Shown: in pieces, positions 1-10,994 of the stretch
Layout of the letters: each line of letters opens with the position of its first letter
Position numbering within the stretch: the stretch's first letter is position 1
Source: Theodoxus fluviatilis
Lineage: Eukaryota > Mollusca > Gastropoda > Cycloneritida > Neritidae
Direction of reading: 5' to 3'
Length of the DNA: 64,000 nucleotides
NCBI GenBank assembly: GCA_034096865.1
Contig: JAWQFJ010000606.1
Coordinates: 59,282 to 123,281 of the forward strand
The notes under the pieces: generated by a model
Database searches by the model: none
Told to the model about the DNA's origin: nothing
The model's input: only the letters and a program-made list of their open reading frames with translations
Program-made: the position numbers and the translations under genes

Positions 1-1240
1 TAGACACGATGGGCGACGCTATTTCAGGGTTCAAAAGTCATTTGAAGTGTACTTACAAGAGAGTCTTGCCACGTTGCCGTGTGACGCTAATTCAGAAGCG
101 CGTCACAGATGAAGTTTGTCCAAGAATACTGGTCTTTCAGACCCAACACATACACTCTCGCTCTCCAGGCTACTCCTGGGAAGAAGCGAGCTCAAAAGGC
201 CATAGACATTGGTGTGTATCTACACACAGTGACACACCACTTGACACTCACTCAGCCAGAATTTCCTCTTTGACTGAGGGAAAACGTCTTGCGACGAAAA
301 TAGCGGCAGGATTCTGTGAGGATCGATCGCTCCTCCTGAAGTAGGGACTCTGTTCTTCAATCGGCACTCAGATGATTGATGGGGAATCGGTCCTTAAAGG
401 ATTTCTTCTACTTGTTCCAGCTGCAACACGTAGCTGCGTCTATTCGATCTGGACTTGTACAGTTATAGTCCAACTGGATGTGCGCACACATAGAATTTCT
501 GCTCTTAGTATAACAGTCAGATGATCGACGAATTCGGACTTTGCGGGAGTTCATTCACGTGTCTCTTTTCAACACGGAGTTTTTCACAATTAGACAGACC
601 ACGTCTGTTCAGCTCGCAAGCTTAACCGCCCACTCAATGGGTTACTATCCTTGTGATACAGGATTCTTGAGAGATTCTTTTACATGTTGTCCCTGCACAC
701 GGAGTGGCAATTCTTCTTCTTAGACAATCACGTCTTTCCCGGCTCTCAGCCTAAGTGCACACTGAATCTCACTCGCTCCTGCCTCGTCTAAAGAATCATA
801 ACAAAGCATACTCTTGACCAGCCTCAACCAATCAGATTGTCAGGAATAGCGTCAGTATCCTAGTTTACTCTGAGCTGGTCGTTGCAGCATTGCGCCAAAC
901 GTTGGATTTTAAAATCTAGACATAACCCAGACAAAAGTTCACAGGTCAGACTGCTACGTCCAGCCAGTCTTGCATAGTTTGAAACAAGGCAGAAAATGAG
1001 GACAACGGTTTGGCATTCCCAGACAACAGAGCAGGGGGAAAAAGCTTCCAGTCCACCTGACCTAGCGCTGCACTCAGCCCAAAAATAGGACGCCGTCACG
1101 TAGGCGTTCTCCCCAGCTCTGTTAACGGCTTCAGCAGCTAACAGCCAACTCGATCGCTTTTTCAAAAACGCATTGGGAATAAAATACAAGATAGACATGT
1201 TACAAAACTACACAAAAAATAAAAACAGGGGGCTTGAACC
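1..1240. other. No recognisable gene
   Basis: Only short open frames occur here (the longest about 112 codons) and none shows a domain or a convincing exon with splice sites. No tandem repeat or terminal inverted repeat was seen. The stretch may be intron, intergenic DNA or old repeat. Confidence 0.4.
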
Positions 1241-1244
1241 GCCA

Positions 1245-1863
1245 CACTGTCAGTACTCACTCTTCAAGTCCAGGGTGCTAAACCACTTAGCTCCCGGCTT
1301 GCGAGGGGAATAGGCCCTGGGGCCTGCTTGATAGGATTCGCTGTTCCTACGTCAATGGTGTGACGTACAAGGCCTGTCCGACCATCGTCGTGCTCTGTCA
1401 ATGAGAAGACTCCCCGGTGGGCACGTAGCATGACACCAAGTCGGGTCCGGTCCGTGGCGTCCAGTACCTGGCTCCCCTCCTCCATGACAGTCTGTAGGGC
1501 TTCCGGGAGGGTCACGGTCAGGTCACCTTCCGTCTGTCCCATCTGCTTCCGTACCTCTGAAAGGTGCGTTGAGTTTGCTCTCGCACCTCCAACACTCTCA
1601 AACTGTATTGAGTGTCCGTCAAGAGTCAGGAGAGCACGTCCCCAGTCCATCACTCCTGAATGTTCATGAAGGAAATCTACTCCCAGGATGGCGTCTTTTA
1701 CGCCGTCTGCAATCTGGGTGACATTTTCTATGTGGATTCTTTGAACATGTGTACAGCTCTTTCTGCGAGGCCAATTAAAGCTAGACAACAGGGCGAAACC
1801 AGCACATGGGATAATTATTCCTTCCCTCTCCCAAAGAGGTTCTGCAGATGTGCCAACACCCAA
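1245..1863 (-). pseudogene. Ty3/gypsy pol fragment (end of protease to start of RT)
   Basis: The minus-strand frame carries the stretch after a retropepsin (ILGVDFLHEHSGVMDW), then the protease-RT linker (VRHTIDVGTANPIKQAP). It jumps at about 1300 straight to the RT motif WFSTLDLKSEY, where an in-frame TGA replaces the Trp expected after the Tyr. Compared with the related element at 10.6-14.7 kb, about 80 residues between linker and RT are missing. The rest of RT, RNase H, integrase and LTRs are absent. This is a dead internal fragment of the same broad gypsy lineage as the element at 11-12.9 kb. Confidence 0.8.
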
Positions 1864-1959
1864 GTAGCATTTTCACCCCTCTCCCTGAGTAGCACGTTCA
1901 CCCCTTCTCGTATTGGGAACTACAGTATTCCAGAGCCTTCTCGTTCACTACCTCTCTAG

Positions 1960-3237
1960 TTGCCTTATCAGTGTTCTTGTAGATAGTGTTGCATGACAAG
2001 GGTCAAGTTGTCTGACTTGAGAGGGTGTCTAAGGGTTACTCATCACCGTCCTGCAACATTCAGTCACCTTGCGTGCTAACAAAGGTGAAGAGGACAACGC
2101 AGATAAGTGGGGAGGTTTGATTACAAGAAAGACTTTAATAATAATTAATAATGGGTCATTATTCTAACTCTGATTAACCAAATAAAAGTACAACACATTA
2201 ATATCACGGTTTAGCCAGCCAGCCTTTCACCCTATTTTCACTTATCTGAGGGTAGAAATCATTTTAGAGTCAGAAGTGAGAAAATGCCATGGAATTGTTG
2301 ACCTTGGCCGTTTTCAGTGGAGGGTGACTCTTTGACGTTAAAGGGTGACAACTGATGAGCAGGATGGCCCTCGCCCCCTCCCCCCCCACCACAACCACCA
2401 CCACGCCCCCCATGTCCTTGTGATGGAATATTAGTGGCATCCTGGGGGTCTACAGTGTTAGGAGCTATAGGAATTTCTCCTTTTGCTGACTTGAACACAG
2501 TCTGAGCACATGAACATGGGAGATATTGATTGATTGATATATGCTTTATTTATCAAGGATGAAATCTGTCTAATTGTCCTTGCTCATAAAGACATGAAAA
2601 TCATGAACAGATAAGAAAAAATTCGCAGTAGCTCATCTGTGTACAAAAGTTGGTAAGGTTATTTACAATATATCAGCAGGGACAATAATTCGAAAAAACG
2701 GCAAGTGCCGTAAGGAGATTTGTACTTCCCTACAGCCAGCCGCAACTGTTGACAGCAAATCCTTCAGAAAGTCCGCACACAGTGAAGACTGAGGAGAGCA
2801 CCAGAGTCGTACATCCAAACGCTCCAGCGAACAGTCGAAAAGTGGTGGCACGTGGCCAGTTCATGGAGTCTATGCGCAGGTGCAGGAAACGTGGAGAGTT
2901 GCCTCCCTTTCACTGGCCATGACGTTATAGATGGAGCCATTTCATTGGCTTGGTCTGATGGCCATGTGTGGTGGGATGATTTTGCAAATCTTTTTTCGGG
3001 GTGAAAAGGTCATATACCTAAGTGTTGTCTACTGGTAAGTATGTCAGGAAAACATAGAAATTATTTGAAATTTCTTTTTAAAATGTTTTGAAAATAGTCT
3101 CTTTTTTCTCTCTCTCTCTCTGCGCCTCCGCGCCTCCCTCAGCCCTGTCACACTTCAAGACACAAGCCCCACAGCCAGCAGGGGCTGACAAACCCAGGCA
3201 CTGCATCTCCCTTGGCTTGTCCTCTCTCTCCACTTTC
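1960..3237. other. Non-genic stretch with a possible LINE-type tail
   Basis: No gene is recognised. At 2520-2550 the minus strand reads an AATAAAGC signal followed by short ATCA repeats, which resembles the 3' tail of a non-LTR retrotransposon, but no adjoining coding sequence was found. A GGGGG/CCACC-rich patch lies near 2375-2412. Confidence 0.3.
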
Positions 3238-3395
3238 ACTTGCACTTTGACTCTCACTCTGTCTCTGACTCTGTCTCTGACTCTGTGAAGATCAAACACG
3301 AGGTTGACCGTTTGCCAGTATGTTTTATTCCTGAGTGACGTCACATGTCTTTTTCCCGCAAGAGTGCTCATTGCACCAAGGGACATAATCCAACA
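3238..3395 (-). repeat. LTR-like remnant, copy A
   Basis: This is nearly identical to 9890-9995 over about 105 bases, including a TGACGTCA site and, on the minus strand, an AATAAA signal. Next to it is a 12-base CTGTCTCTGACT-type tandem repeat, which also sits next to the other copy. The other copy lies just upstream of a minus-strand gypsy gag, so both are best read as LTR sequence (U3/R with a polyadenylation signal). Here no internal sequence follows, so it would be a solo or truncated LTR. Confidence 0.5.
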
Positions 3396-3477
3396 CTCTC
3401 CCTTCTAAGTTTTAACATGGTTAACATAAAACAACACTTTCACATGTCAAAAACAAGGGACTGCCACGGCACTAAAA

Positions 3478-3620
3478 TAAAAGTCTAAAACACGGTGAGG
3501 TTTTGATGGCCGCGTATAATGCAAAGCAAATACAAAACATTAGAAGGTAAAATAACGCAAATTTTCGGCTAAATAGCCTTCATCAGGCGCACAAATAAAA
3601 CTTACTGGAGGGCGGACAAA
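3478..3620 (-). repeat. Inverted-repeat arm A with hammerhead-like core
   Basis: About 140 bases here match the reverse complement of 7666-7805 with a few substitutions. On the minus strand the arm contains CTGATGA (3580-3586), a 4-bp stem with short loop (GGCT...AGCC), and GAAA (3563-3566). This is the order of the conserved core of a hammerhead ribozyme. One extra A between CTGATGA and the stem departs from the canonical core, so activity is doubtful. Such cores are known in Penelope-like and other retroelement repeats. No coding part of such an element is visible. Confidence 0.5.
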
Positions 3621-4441
3621 AGTAGAATCTTTTTTTTTTCTTTTTTCTAATTGTGTCAGGACAGGCACAGCCTTCACAAGCACCCTTGCAGTCAATGCAT
3701 TATGGTGCATTAACTGGGCATTGATGTACAACACCACCCCAGGATTACCTTTGCAGCCTTCTGCAAGTCACCTTGGATTCAAAGTGACTCTCAACGCCCA
3801 TTAAACTTCCTTCTTTAGTGGTGAAGAGAGTCACAAAAAATCAAAGATACACTTACAACTTTGATATGCATACCAGTATATACTTAAAACAAAAGAACAT
3901 GGGGGGGAAATCAACACAAGAGATTCCATGCCTCATGTACAGACCACAGACTCCCATGAAGCAAAGTTTATCGACCTACAAAGCAACCAGACTTCAATTG
4001 TGAACAAGGAAAGGAAGGCCAGCAGTTATTGCAGGTTCACAGACCAAGTTATGCTCACTTACATCTATTGTGTTATCTGAAGTAGAAAAAACCTCCACCT
4101 TCAGGGATGAGTGCAAGCAAGAGACTTAGAATTCATCTCTGTCGATTAGAACTGTACAGTTTAGAAAAAGGCAAAGTAGGATGATGCTAGATCACCCATC
4201 ACCACTACCATCACCATCGTTATCTTGAAGATGCATGACGAAAAGTAAATGGTTGGAAGCTTAAAAAACTTCCAGGAAATAATTAAAAGCATTGTCAACA
4301 ACAGTTCTACACTCAAAAGGTGACAATGCTATGTTGCAGACCACAGAACATCCTGATTCATATGTCTATTCCCTTTATTCACAGCTTTGGTAGGTAAAGG
4401 GGGAGTGGCTGGCTTGTGCACATTGCTTCACGAAGACTTAA

Positions 4442-5467
4442 CTCATTCGCGGCGCGTAGGCTCAATAGAGCCTACCACATTAGCATATTTTTGCCCCCTT
4501 ACAACAAAGAAAATATGGTTTAGGGAACTAGTCTAGTCTTGAATTCGTCTCTATACTATAGTTTGCCAGCTTTAGATCAACACACAGATCTTTCCCAGCC
4601 AGACCATAGCCTTTATCAGCAATGCACTACGAGGCGCGAAGTAAACAGTAATAATGGCGGCGTAGTGTCGATCGCAGCGCGAGGATGGGGGAGCGAGTGG
4701 AAATTGCTATAGAGGAGGGTTCTGATGCTGAAGTGGATGCTTTGTATGAGATAGGAACTGATGTAGATGATCCCTTTCATGATGATGATGATAGTGGTGA
4801 TTTTCCTCTCGCTAACGACGAGGTATCAGACAGCGAGGATGAGAGCGAAGTTGTCAATGTGGCTGAAACGAGGTTGACCCTGCCATCAGCTGCTCAGTAG
4901 TTCATTGTAGGCTCATATTGGTTGTAACTCAGGACTAATATACACACTCATCACAAAATTTCTCCAGTGTGTTTTTATGACGATCCCTTTCACGATGATG
5001 ATGATAGTAGTGATTTTCCTCTCGCTAATGATGAGGTATGAGAGAGCGAGGATGAAACTAGGTCGAACTCGCCATCAGCTGCTCGGTAGTTCATTGTAGG
5101 CTCATATTGATTGTAACTCAGGACTAATAAACACAATCATCACACAATTTCTCCAGTGTGTTTTTGTGCCATTTTTTTTAGAGCTCTAGACCAAGAAACA
5201 AGCAGTGGGCACTCTGAGAAAGAGAGCAGGGTGAAAGACCTATTTTTTTCAAAATAGTGGCTCTACTTACTGTCATGGTAAGTGTAGTGTTTTCTTAGCT
5301 TGACAAAGTGCAGCATTTGGCTAGTTTTGGCAAAGAAAGACCTTTCTAGCCATACCAAGTTTAGCTTTGTAGCTACAGTATTTATTTTACTACGATTTTT
5401 CAAACTTGGTCCATTTTCCTGCGATTCCAGGGGACAGACGCACTAGAACTTCTGCGCCTTGAATGAG
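4442..5467. mobile_element. Non-autonomous piggyBac element, copy 1
   Basis: The element is flanked by TTAA at 4438-4441 and 5468-5471, the piggyBac target site duplication. Its ends are inverted: CTCATTCGCGGCGC on the left against CTCATTCAAGGCGC read inward from the right. A subterminal hairpin (GTAGGCTCAATAGAGCCTAC) lies just inside the left end. The interior holds a short acidic open frame and a second partial tandem copy of the same region (about 4980-5170). No transposase core is present. A second copy is at 12898-13973. Confidence 0.9.
4685..4900 (+). pseudogene. Acidic N-terminal remnant of a piggyBac transposase
   Basis: This 71-codon frame inside the non-autonomous element is rich in Asp, Glu and Ser (runs such as DPFHDDDDSGDFP and SDSEDESE). 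That is the composition typical of the N terminus of piggyBac transposases, including the full-length one at 26.2-28.0 kb, though the two differ in sequence. None of the DDE residues is present. It could at most encode a short acidic peptide and is more likely a relic. Confidence 0.6.
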
Positions 5468-5471
5468 TTAA

Positions 5472-7660
5472 GTGGTCATCATAGGCTATGGTTGCTATAA
5501 ACAGCAAGCCACAGAACATGCCTCTTCATTCTCAATAATGAGTAAAGTCAATCTCCATATGGCAGGATTCTTCCTGACTGCTGCTGCTGTCAAAAGAACT
5601 CTCAACATGTGAGTCTTCTAAACAAAGGGAGTTACTGTGAGCCAAAGTCACTTCAGCCACGTCTCTCTCTGTAGACAGATCACTGGGCAAACTGCCATGA
5701 TAGCAGACGACATTAGAGCTTAGCCTGCTTGCTTTTCTTGGGGGAGACTATCCAGGCAGGCCAAGGAGCCTTCCGTCTATAGCTGGCCTGAAGTTTTCTC
5801 CCACCCCGCCTTCTTTGAAAGGCTCCCCTGGTCCTAGCCGAGGAGATGCTGTGCTGGGTCTGCTGGTCACTAGACTGCAAAGCTGTGAATGACACATGCC
5901 TTGAATCATTCATGACTTCTCAACTGATTGATCAGAGCTTCCTGTGTCGGAGATCGAACATGTGTCATGTTGGCAGTCTGCGCTACGGCATTCAGTGGGA
6001 GGTGGTGGGTGGTGATTGTGAGTGGCAGTAGCACTTTTAGGGGACTCCCCTACATCATGACCGACTCTATGCCCCTGGGAAGGAGGTGTCCAGGCATCAC
6101 ATGAGCTAAAGCAATGATTGGGAAAGAAATCTGAGGGATGGTGGCCTTTTGCTGCAGGAGCTCGACTTCTGCACTTAGAGCTGACAGACTCTCTCCTGCA
6201 GGACTGTGACGAGTTAGGTTCAAATTATTAATTTAATTATTCTGGATCATTTAAGTCTAGGGGTACTTTCACTTACCTACTCGCACACTTCCACTCTCTC
6301 ACTCAAACAGAGAATAGAACAAGTCTGAAATGAGAGATGGAACCACAGAAATACAAATTAAATGCTTTAATTTTCCTACAATCAAAATATATAATGAGCG
6401 ACGAACGCTATAATTAATTACAAAATAATCTAATTCCCAATCCCAAACAATATATCTGCCAAACCAGTGTGGATACTTAATAATTTCTTCTATTTTTAGC
6501 CAGCCAGCCTATAATGAAAATATTGCACCTATCTTTCATTGACAGAGGAGAGCCCTCGACGATAAAGGGGGTCCTGACCGTTGACGTCCGTTGTCCAACG
6601 GTCGATCTGAAGATGGTACGAGGGGTGGGCCTTGTTGAAATGGGATCCGGGTAGTTGAGGTTGGCGGTTGTTTTTCAGCAGTTCAGAAATGCTTCGAACA
6701 TGTCTGGGCACGCTTCCAACACAGTGAAACGAAGAACTCGCCGGGACCCGAACGTGTGGAGGCACAGAGCACAGCAGAGAGTAGATCTCCAAACATCATG
6801 TGGTAGTGGAAAGTACAGGCTTCAAATACGCAAACCTTCATGGTAGTGCGATCGAGTATAATGTCAGCACGTCAGGAAAACAGGAGTCGCAGCTCTCGGA
6901 TGGCAAGCGGATCATCCGCTCTCTAGAGGACCAAATTCCATCCTCTCTCTCTCTCTCTCTCCCCACCGCAATAATACACGTCCGTTCTCTCTCGAGATAG
7001 AATCAAGTCTGTCCCTGATGACGTTGTTCTTTTCACTCCAAATGACGACGTCAAATCGGATGACGTAGCGACCGTCAAGAACAAGAAATATATTCAATCA
7101 AAGATTATAGGTAACCTATTATCCTTGATTCAATGTCAGGAAGCTTCTCTGTCAAGGTCACTCATTCTCGCTCTAGATATACAAGCATGGCTGGTTCTAA
7201 TTACTACTGTTATTTGAGGCAATGGCTGGCTTCTACTTATTTTCCTAATAGGGCAAAAAGGACGAACCAAAACCTTGCAGCGCAAACTCCGTATAAACAC
7301 ATGCAGGAGACATTCCTGCTCTTGTCTATAAGACTACAAGAATTTAACTAACTGCATAAGCAAGCCTGTAACTTCAGACACAAAAATCCTCACAACACAC
7401 ACAGTGAGGAAGGATGCTTTCGTCACAAGGACCTATGTCTGAAACTCTGACCAGAGTGGAAGGGGCGGACAGAGGTGTGGTGAAACTGAGTAAGGTACAC
7501 ATCATCATCAAGGCTATTACTGTCAGACTTCAAGCAGGAGCAAAAGCAACGGCGAATGAAAGCTTGGGAGAGGCGACTTCTCCTGGAGAGTCTGTGTGTG
7601 TGGCTGGTGCAGGAGGGTCTTCTGCAAGTGGCTCCAAAGCACTGGGAGGGTGACGTCTCA
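5472..7660. other. Non-genic stretch
   Basis: No domain, convincing exon pair or terminal inverted repeat was found. Short CT runs occur at about 6944-6962. The phrase TAGCCAGCCAGCCT at about 6497 also occurs at 2214 in a similarly AT-rich setting, which hints at a diffuse dispersed repeat that I could not delimit. Confidence 0.35.
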
Positions 7661-7665
7661 CACGG

Positions 7666-7805
7666 TGTCCGCCCTCCAGTAAGTTTTATTTGTGCGCCTG
7701 ATGAAGGCTTTTTAGCCGAAAATTTGCGTTGTTTTACCTTCTAATGTTTTGTATTTGCTTTGTGTTATATGCGGCCATCAAAACCTCACCGTGTTTTAAA
7801 GACTT
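7666..7805 (+). repeat. Inverted-repeat arm B with hammerhead-like core
   Basis: This is the reverse complement of 3478-3620. On the plus strand it has CTGATGA (7698-7704), a small hairpin (GGCT TTTT AGCC, 7706-7717) and GAAA (7718-7721). Both arms keep the hairpin pairing although the loop differs (TTTT here, ATTT in arm A). The roughly 4-kb interval between the arms contains the piggyBac copy 1 insertion. Confidence 0.5.
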
Positions 7806-7994
7806 TCACATCTTCAAATGCTAACTTAAAAGTCATTGAATGGAACCAGTTTCTTTCCAGCTTGACTTGAAACTTGTGAAAATAAAATGAAAAGTTCAAA
7901 ACTGTTTGTCTTCTTCCAACTGGAAAAACAATCTGAAAAAGAGAAAGTTAAATTGCTTTTGCAAACAAAACTCTAACAAACATGACAGATGAAA

Positions 7995-8213
7995 TTACAA
8001 ATCAAGTCTGTCAGGGGGCTTGCGTGCTCTCTGGGGTCTTTCAGCTAGGGCTGGAACAGGCCTGTTGAACGTGGCTGGCCGAGGTGATGGCTCTGCAAGA
8101 CCTGGAGGTAATTGAATGCCTTCGTCTGGAACATCTGAAGACGGACCAGCTGACCCTGGAGAATGGGCAATGCGAGGAGTCGTTTTCCAGTCAACAACAC
8201 TTTGTATGTACAT
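7995..8213 (-). pseudogene. C-terminal tail of gypsy pol
   Basis: The 72-codon frame is rich in Pro, Arg and Ser (ERPQRARKPPDRLDL at the end). That resembles the low-complexity tail following the integrase in many gypsy polyproteins. It has no catalytic motif. Its position downstream of gag and protease in the same orientation supports the assignment. Confidence 0.5.
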
Positions 8214-8469
8214 TGATCACTTTCTCCGTCAAGGGAAAAATAACAGCCAAAGAGACCGGATGAAAATTGAGCATGTTGATAAATTGTGTTATTAGAATAC
8301 ACAGTTGAGGAGACTCACGGCATGACCTCTGACCCTGCAAAAGTGGATATCATGTGACAACAGCAAGCCAAGGCTACTGCTGTGCGAATGCCATACGGAC
8401 ACGTGTGGCGCTGTCCTGGCACGTGTACTGCGTACTCAGTGCGCCCGTACACACTCAGAGTACGCGGGT

Positions 8470-8712
8470 ACACACTGAGTACGCCCCATAACACTGAGTA
8501 CACCCCATAACGCTGAGTATTCCCCATAACACTGAGTACACCCCATAACGCTGAGTACGCCCCATAATGCTGAGTACGCCCCATAACACTGAGTACGCCC
8601 CATAATGCTGAGTACGCCCCATAACACTGAGTACACCCCATAACGCTGAGTACGCCCCACAACGCTGAGTACGCCCCATAACACTGAGTATTCCCCATAA
8701 CACTGAGTATTT
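8470..8712. repeat. 19-bp minisatellite, about 12 copies
   Basis: The unit is CACTGAGTACGCCCCATAA with variants (TACACC, TATTCC, CGCTGAG, TGCTGAG). The array sits where the RT to integrase part of the surrounding gypsy element has been lost. Since 19 is not a multiple of three, all frames stay open across it and give meaningless repetitive translations. Confidence 0.9.
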
Positions 8713-8745
8713 CACTGGTTCGATGATGCCCTCATCTTCAAGTCT

Positions 8746-9186
8746 TTAAAGTTCGGCATCGACCTTTCCTCTGAGTGAGTACGGTACTGTTCTAGCTTTG
8801 TAGAACTTTGGCTTGCAGTCGTCTTCAACATGAAGCGTGACAGGAAACGACTTGATGTGCCCTAGGTCATCCTTGAACAGGTTTGGAAAGTGTTCAAGCT
8901 CTTTCTCACATGTCGGCGTGACTGTGACATTATTCACCAGCTCGACAGTCTGCATGTCCAATCCCTGGATCCAATTTCTGCCCAGTAGATTAGGTCCCTT
9001 TCCACCGACAACAATGATGGGTAGCATGGCAGACTTTTCTCTGTGTGAAACATGGACTTCAACCTGTCCTAATACTGGTATCTGCTGGCCAGTGTACGTT
9101 TTCAGTGCTGTGTTGCTTTGTTTCAGTGGCAGTTTCTTAGCACTCCAAGTCTCATTGTTCGGTGGTGACTTGCTGGTGAAGAGCAA
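8746..9186 (-). pseudogene. Gypsy pol: end of protease and start of RT region
   Basis: The frame contains LLGRNWIQGLDM, the conserved stretch after a gypsy retropepsin, then a linker with FPNLFKDDLGHIKSFPVTLHVEDDCKP-type residues leading toward RT (KFYKARTVPYSL). It overlaps the gag frame by about 35 bases in another frame, as expected for a gag-pol junction in this group. The protease active site lies in a part that is not cleanly open. Confidence 0.75.
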
Positions 9187-9694
9187 CCGACTGAGCCATA
9201 GCAGCTCCCATAGCCTGAGCTATTTCAATGGCTTTGTTGAACGTGAGATCTTTCACTGTCAGCAGCTTCTTCTGCATTTGAGAATCAGAAAGACCGCACA
9301 CAAACCGATCTCTGAGAGCTTCTTGGAGAAACTGTCCAAATTCGCATGAAGACGCCAAACGTTGGAGTTCAGCTGCAAAATCATTCACTTTTTCCAGCTC
9401 TGACTGACGCCTGTTGTGAAACTTGAATCTCTCATCAATGAACAACGGTTTGGATGAGACATGAGCTTTTAGCTCTGCAACAAGTTCATCAAAGGTCTTT
9501 GTGGATGGCTGGTCAGGAGACAAAAGAGACTTCAGTAGACTGTAGTACTTTGCACCAATCACAGACAGGAAAACACTTTTCTTCTTGGTGTCAGCTATGC
9601 CATTGGCCTCAAAGTACATTGTGAGACGTTCTACATAGCAGTCAAACTCCTCCAGTGAAGAATTTAATTCCTCAACACTGTCTTTCTTTGCCAT
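9152..9694 (-). pseudogene. Gypsy gag
   Basis: The 180-codon frame begins MAKKDSVEELNSSLEEFDCY and has the capsid-like helical region typical of retrotransposon gag: residues about 25-60 around YFEANGI and IGAKYYSLLKSLL, then RQSELEKVNDFAAELQRLA and RDRFVCGLSDSQMQKKLL. No CCHC knuckle remains in frame. It probably starts at its first Met at 9694, downstream of the LTR-like sequence. Confidence 0.75.
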
Positions 9695-9889
9695 CTTGAT
9701 AAACCAGAATTACGAATGTTGCAATGGCGGAAAGATGAAATGACTCGGCGCGACCGTTTAGATCCGTTACGCAAAACATACTTGTTTTTTCCAGGAACAG
9801 CACTGACCTGTGAGAATTTGACGTTTAGGGAATCATGCATGGCTTGTTGATGGCAATAATGTTGGGAAACTTGCGTGCCCAATGTGAAG

Positions 9890-9995
9890 ACCGAACACGA
9901 GGTTGAACGTTTGCCAGCATGTTTTATTCCTGAGTGACGTCACATGTCTTTTTCCCGCAAGAGTGCTCAATGCATCAAGGGACAAAATCCAACAG
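9890..9995 (-). repeat. Probable 5' LTR segment of the gypsy element, copy B
   Basis: The sequence matches 3280-3395 closely. On the minus strand it has TGACGTCA, then AATAAA, then a segment ending CTTCACA, followed by TTGGGCACGC in the place where a primer binding site would lie before gag. The outer LTR boundary could not be fixed because a GACTCTGTCTCT tandem repeat (9997-10037) follows. Confidence 0.5.
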
Positions 9996-10039
9996 ACTCT
10001 GTCTCTGACTCTGTCTCTGACTCTGTCTCTGATTTTGTG

Positions 10040-10600
10040 AGTAAAACTCGAACAGCTGCGCTTCATCCATCTCTTCATTTTTCACCCCAGAACCCTCTTT
10101 GCTATCACTACCTTCCTCCGACATGAGAGAAATGACGATTAACAAGGAATAGAGATAATGAATAGGGCGGGAGGGCGGGTAGTTAAATAGCGAACGCTGA
10201 CTGTCACAATAACACAAATTCACATGAATGAATAATGACTCAGTTTTCGAGGTAAAACTTCAACCGAAAATTTCACCCTGTCAAAAATCTGACATCAAAA
10301 GTAAGCATGAAACGTCAAAAGGGTCACCAGATGTCACAACCGTTTTTCTAGCAAATTGCCGGCAAAAGCTTAGACGAGGGAGAAGACAACAACCTCGCTT
10401 TCACCACTCAGGCAAAGGAAAAACAGTGAATACCAAAGATCAATATTTAATTATACAAAAGAATAAAGTCAAAAACATGAATCAGACCTCACAAACTTGG
10501 GGTTCAAATAGTCCTAATCTATTTCTTCTTGCTACATACTAAATTGGCGATTCTAACTGCCCTTGGACAAACTCAGCCAGACAAGACGAACAACTTAATA
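10040..10600. other. Non-genic stretch, possibly LTR or flank
   Basis: No protein domain was recognised. The sequence lies between the putative 5' LTR of one gypsy element and the RNase H end of another. It is AT-rich near 10440-10560. It may hold worn LTR sequence, which I could not align to anything else in the window. Confidence 0.3.
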
Positions 10601-10603
10601 TGC

Positions 10604-10963
10604 TTAGTATGGCCCGGATTCCTTCCCCACTGGCATCGGTGTCGAGGATGAAGGGTTCCTCGTATCCTGGGTAGGCTAATATCGGGGCGGTCGTCAGGGC
10701 CCCTTTAAGGTGGCAAAAGGCCTCTTCGCTCTCAGTGGTCCACTGAAACCGCCGCTGGTTTTCTGTGAGTGTATAGAAAGGTCGGGCGATGTTGGCGTTT
10801 CTGTGAGTGTATAGAAAGGTCGGGCGATGTTGGCGAAGTCCTTGATGAAACGCTGATAATAGTGCAAAAGCCCAGGAAGCTTTTGACGTCCATGGCTGTT
10901 TTTGGTCTGGGCCAATCCTTGATGCTCTTTATCTTGTTGGGATTCCATATACTTCATCTGCAA
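10604..10963 (-). pseudogene. Gypsy RT C-terminus and start of RNase H
   Basis: RT end: LHYYQRFIKDFANIARPFYTLTE. The RNase H entry follows in an adjacent frame around 10604-10745, with EAFCHLKGALTTAPILAYP then PFILDTDASGEGI. A 37-base tandem duplication (about 10762-10835, unit TTCTGTGAGTGTATAGAAAG...) shifts the frame inside this segment. No RNase H sequence beyond the first catalytic Asp region is present. Confidence 0.8.
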
Positions 10964-10994
10964 CTGTCGTCTGCATTCTTCTCTCTCAGATGCT

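Larger units (their letters stand above)
7995..9694 (-). mobile_element. Decayed Ty3/gypsy element with deleted RT-integrase core
   Basis: Read on the minus strand, this holds gag (9152-9694), the protease end and RT linker (8746-9186), then a 19-bp minisatellite where RT, RNase H and integrase should be. A Pro-rich C-terminal tail of pol ending in ARKPPDRLDL (7995-8213) follows. A probable 5' LTR lies upstream at 9890-9995. The order is correct for a gypsy element, with several kilobases of pol missing. No 3' LTR was recognised. Confidence 0.75.

Noticed and set aside
1228..1302. tRNA-like sequence on the minus strand (A-box-like AGCTAAGTGGTTTAGC and B-box-like GGTTCAAGCCC)
   Set aside because: The same bases read as gypsy RT (KWFSTLDLKSEY) in the expected order after the protease-RT linker, and no cloverleaf with matching acceptor stem could be formed.
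2130..6540. Shared TAGCCAGCCAGCCT phrase at 2214 and 6497 as LTR pair
   Set aside because: Similarity does not extend reliably beyond about 15 bases and no TG..CA ends or target duplications were found.
8315..8715. Frames reading MGRTQCYGAYSALWGVLSV repeats
   Set aside because: 19-bp minisatellite read in three frames; not a repeat protein.
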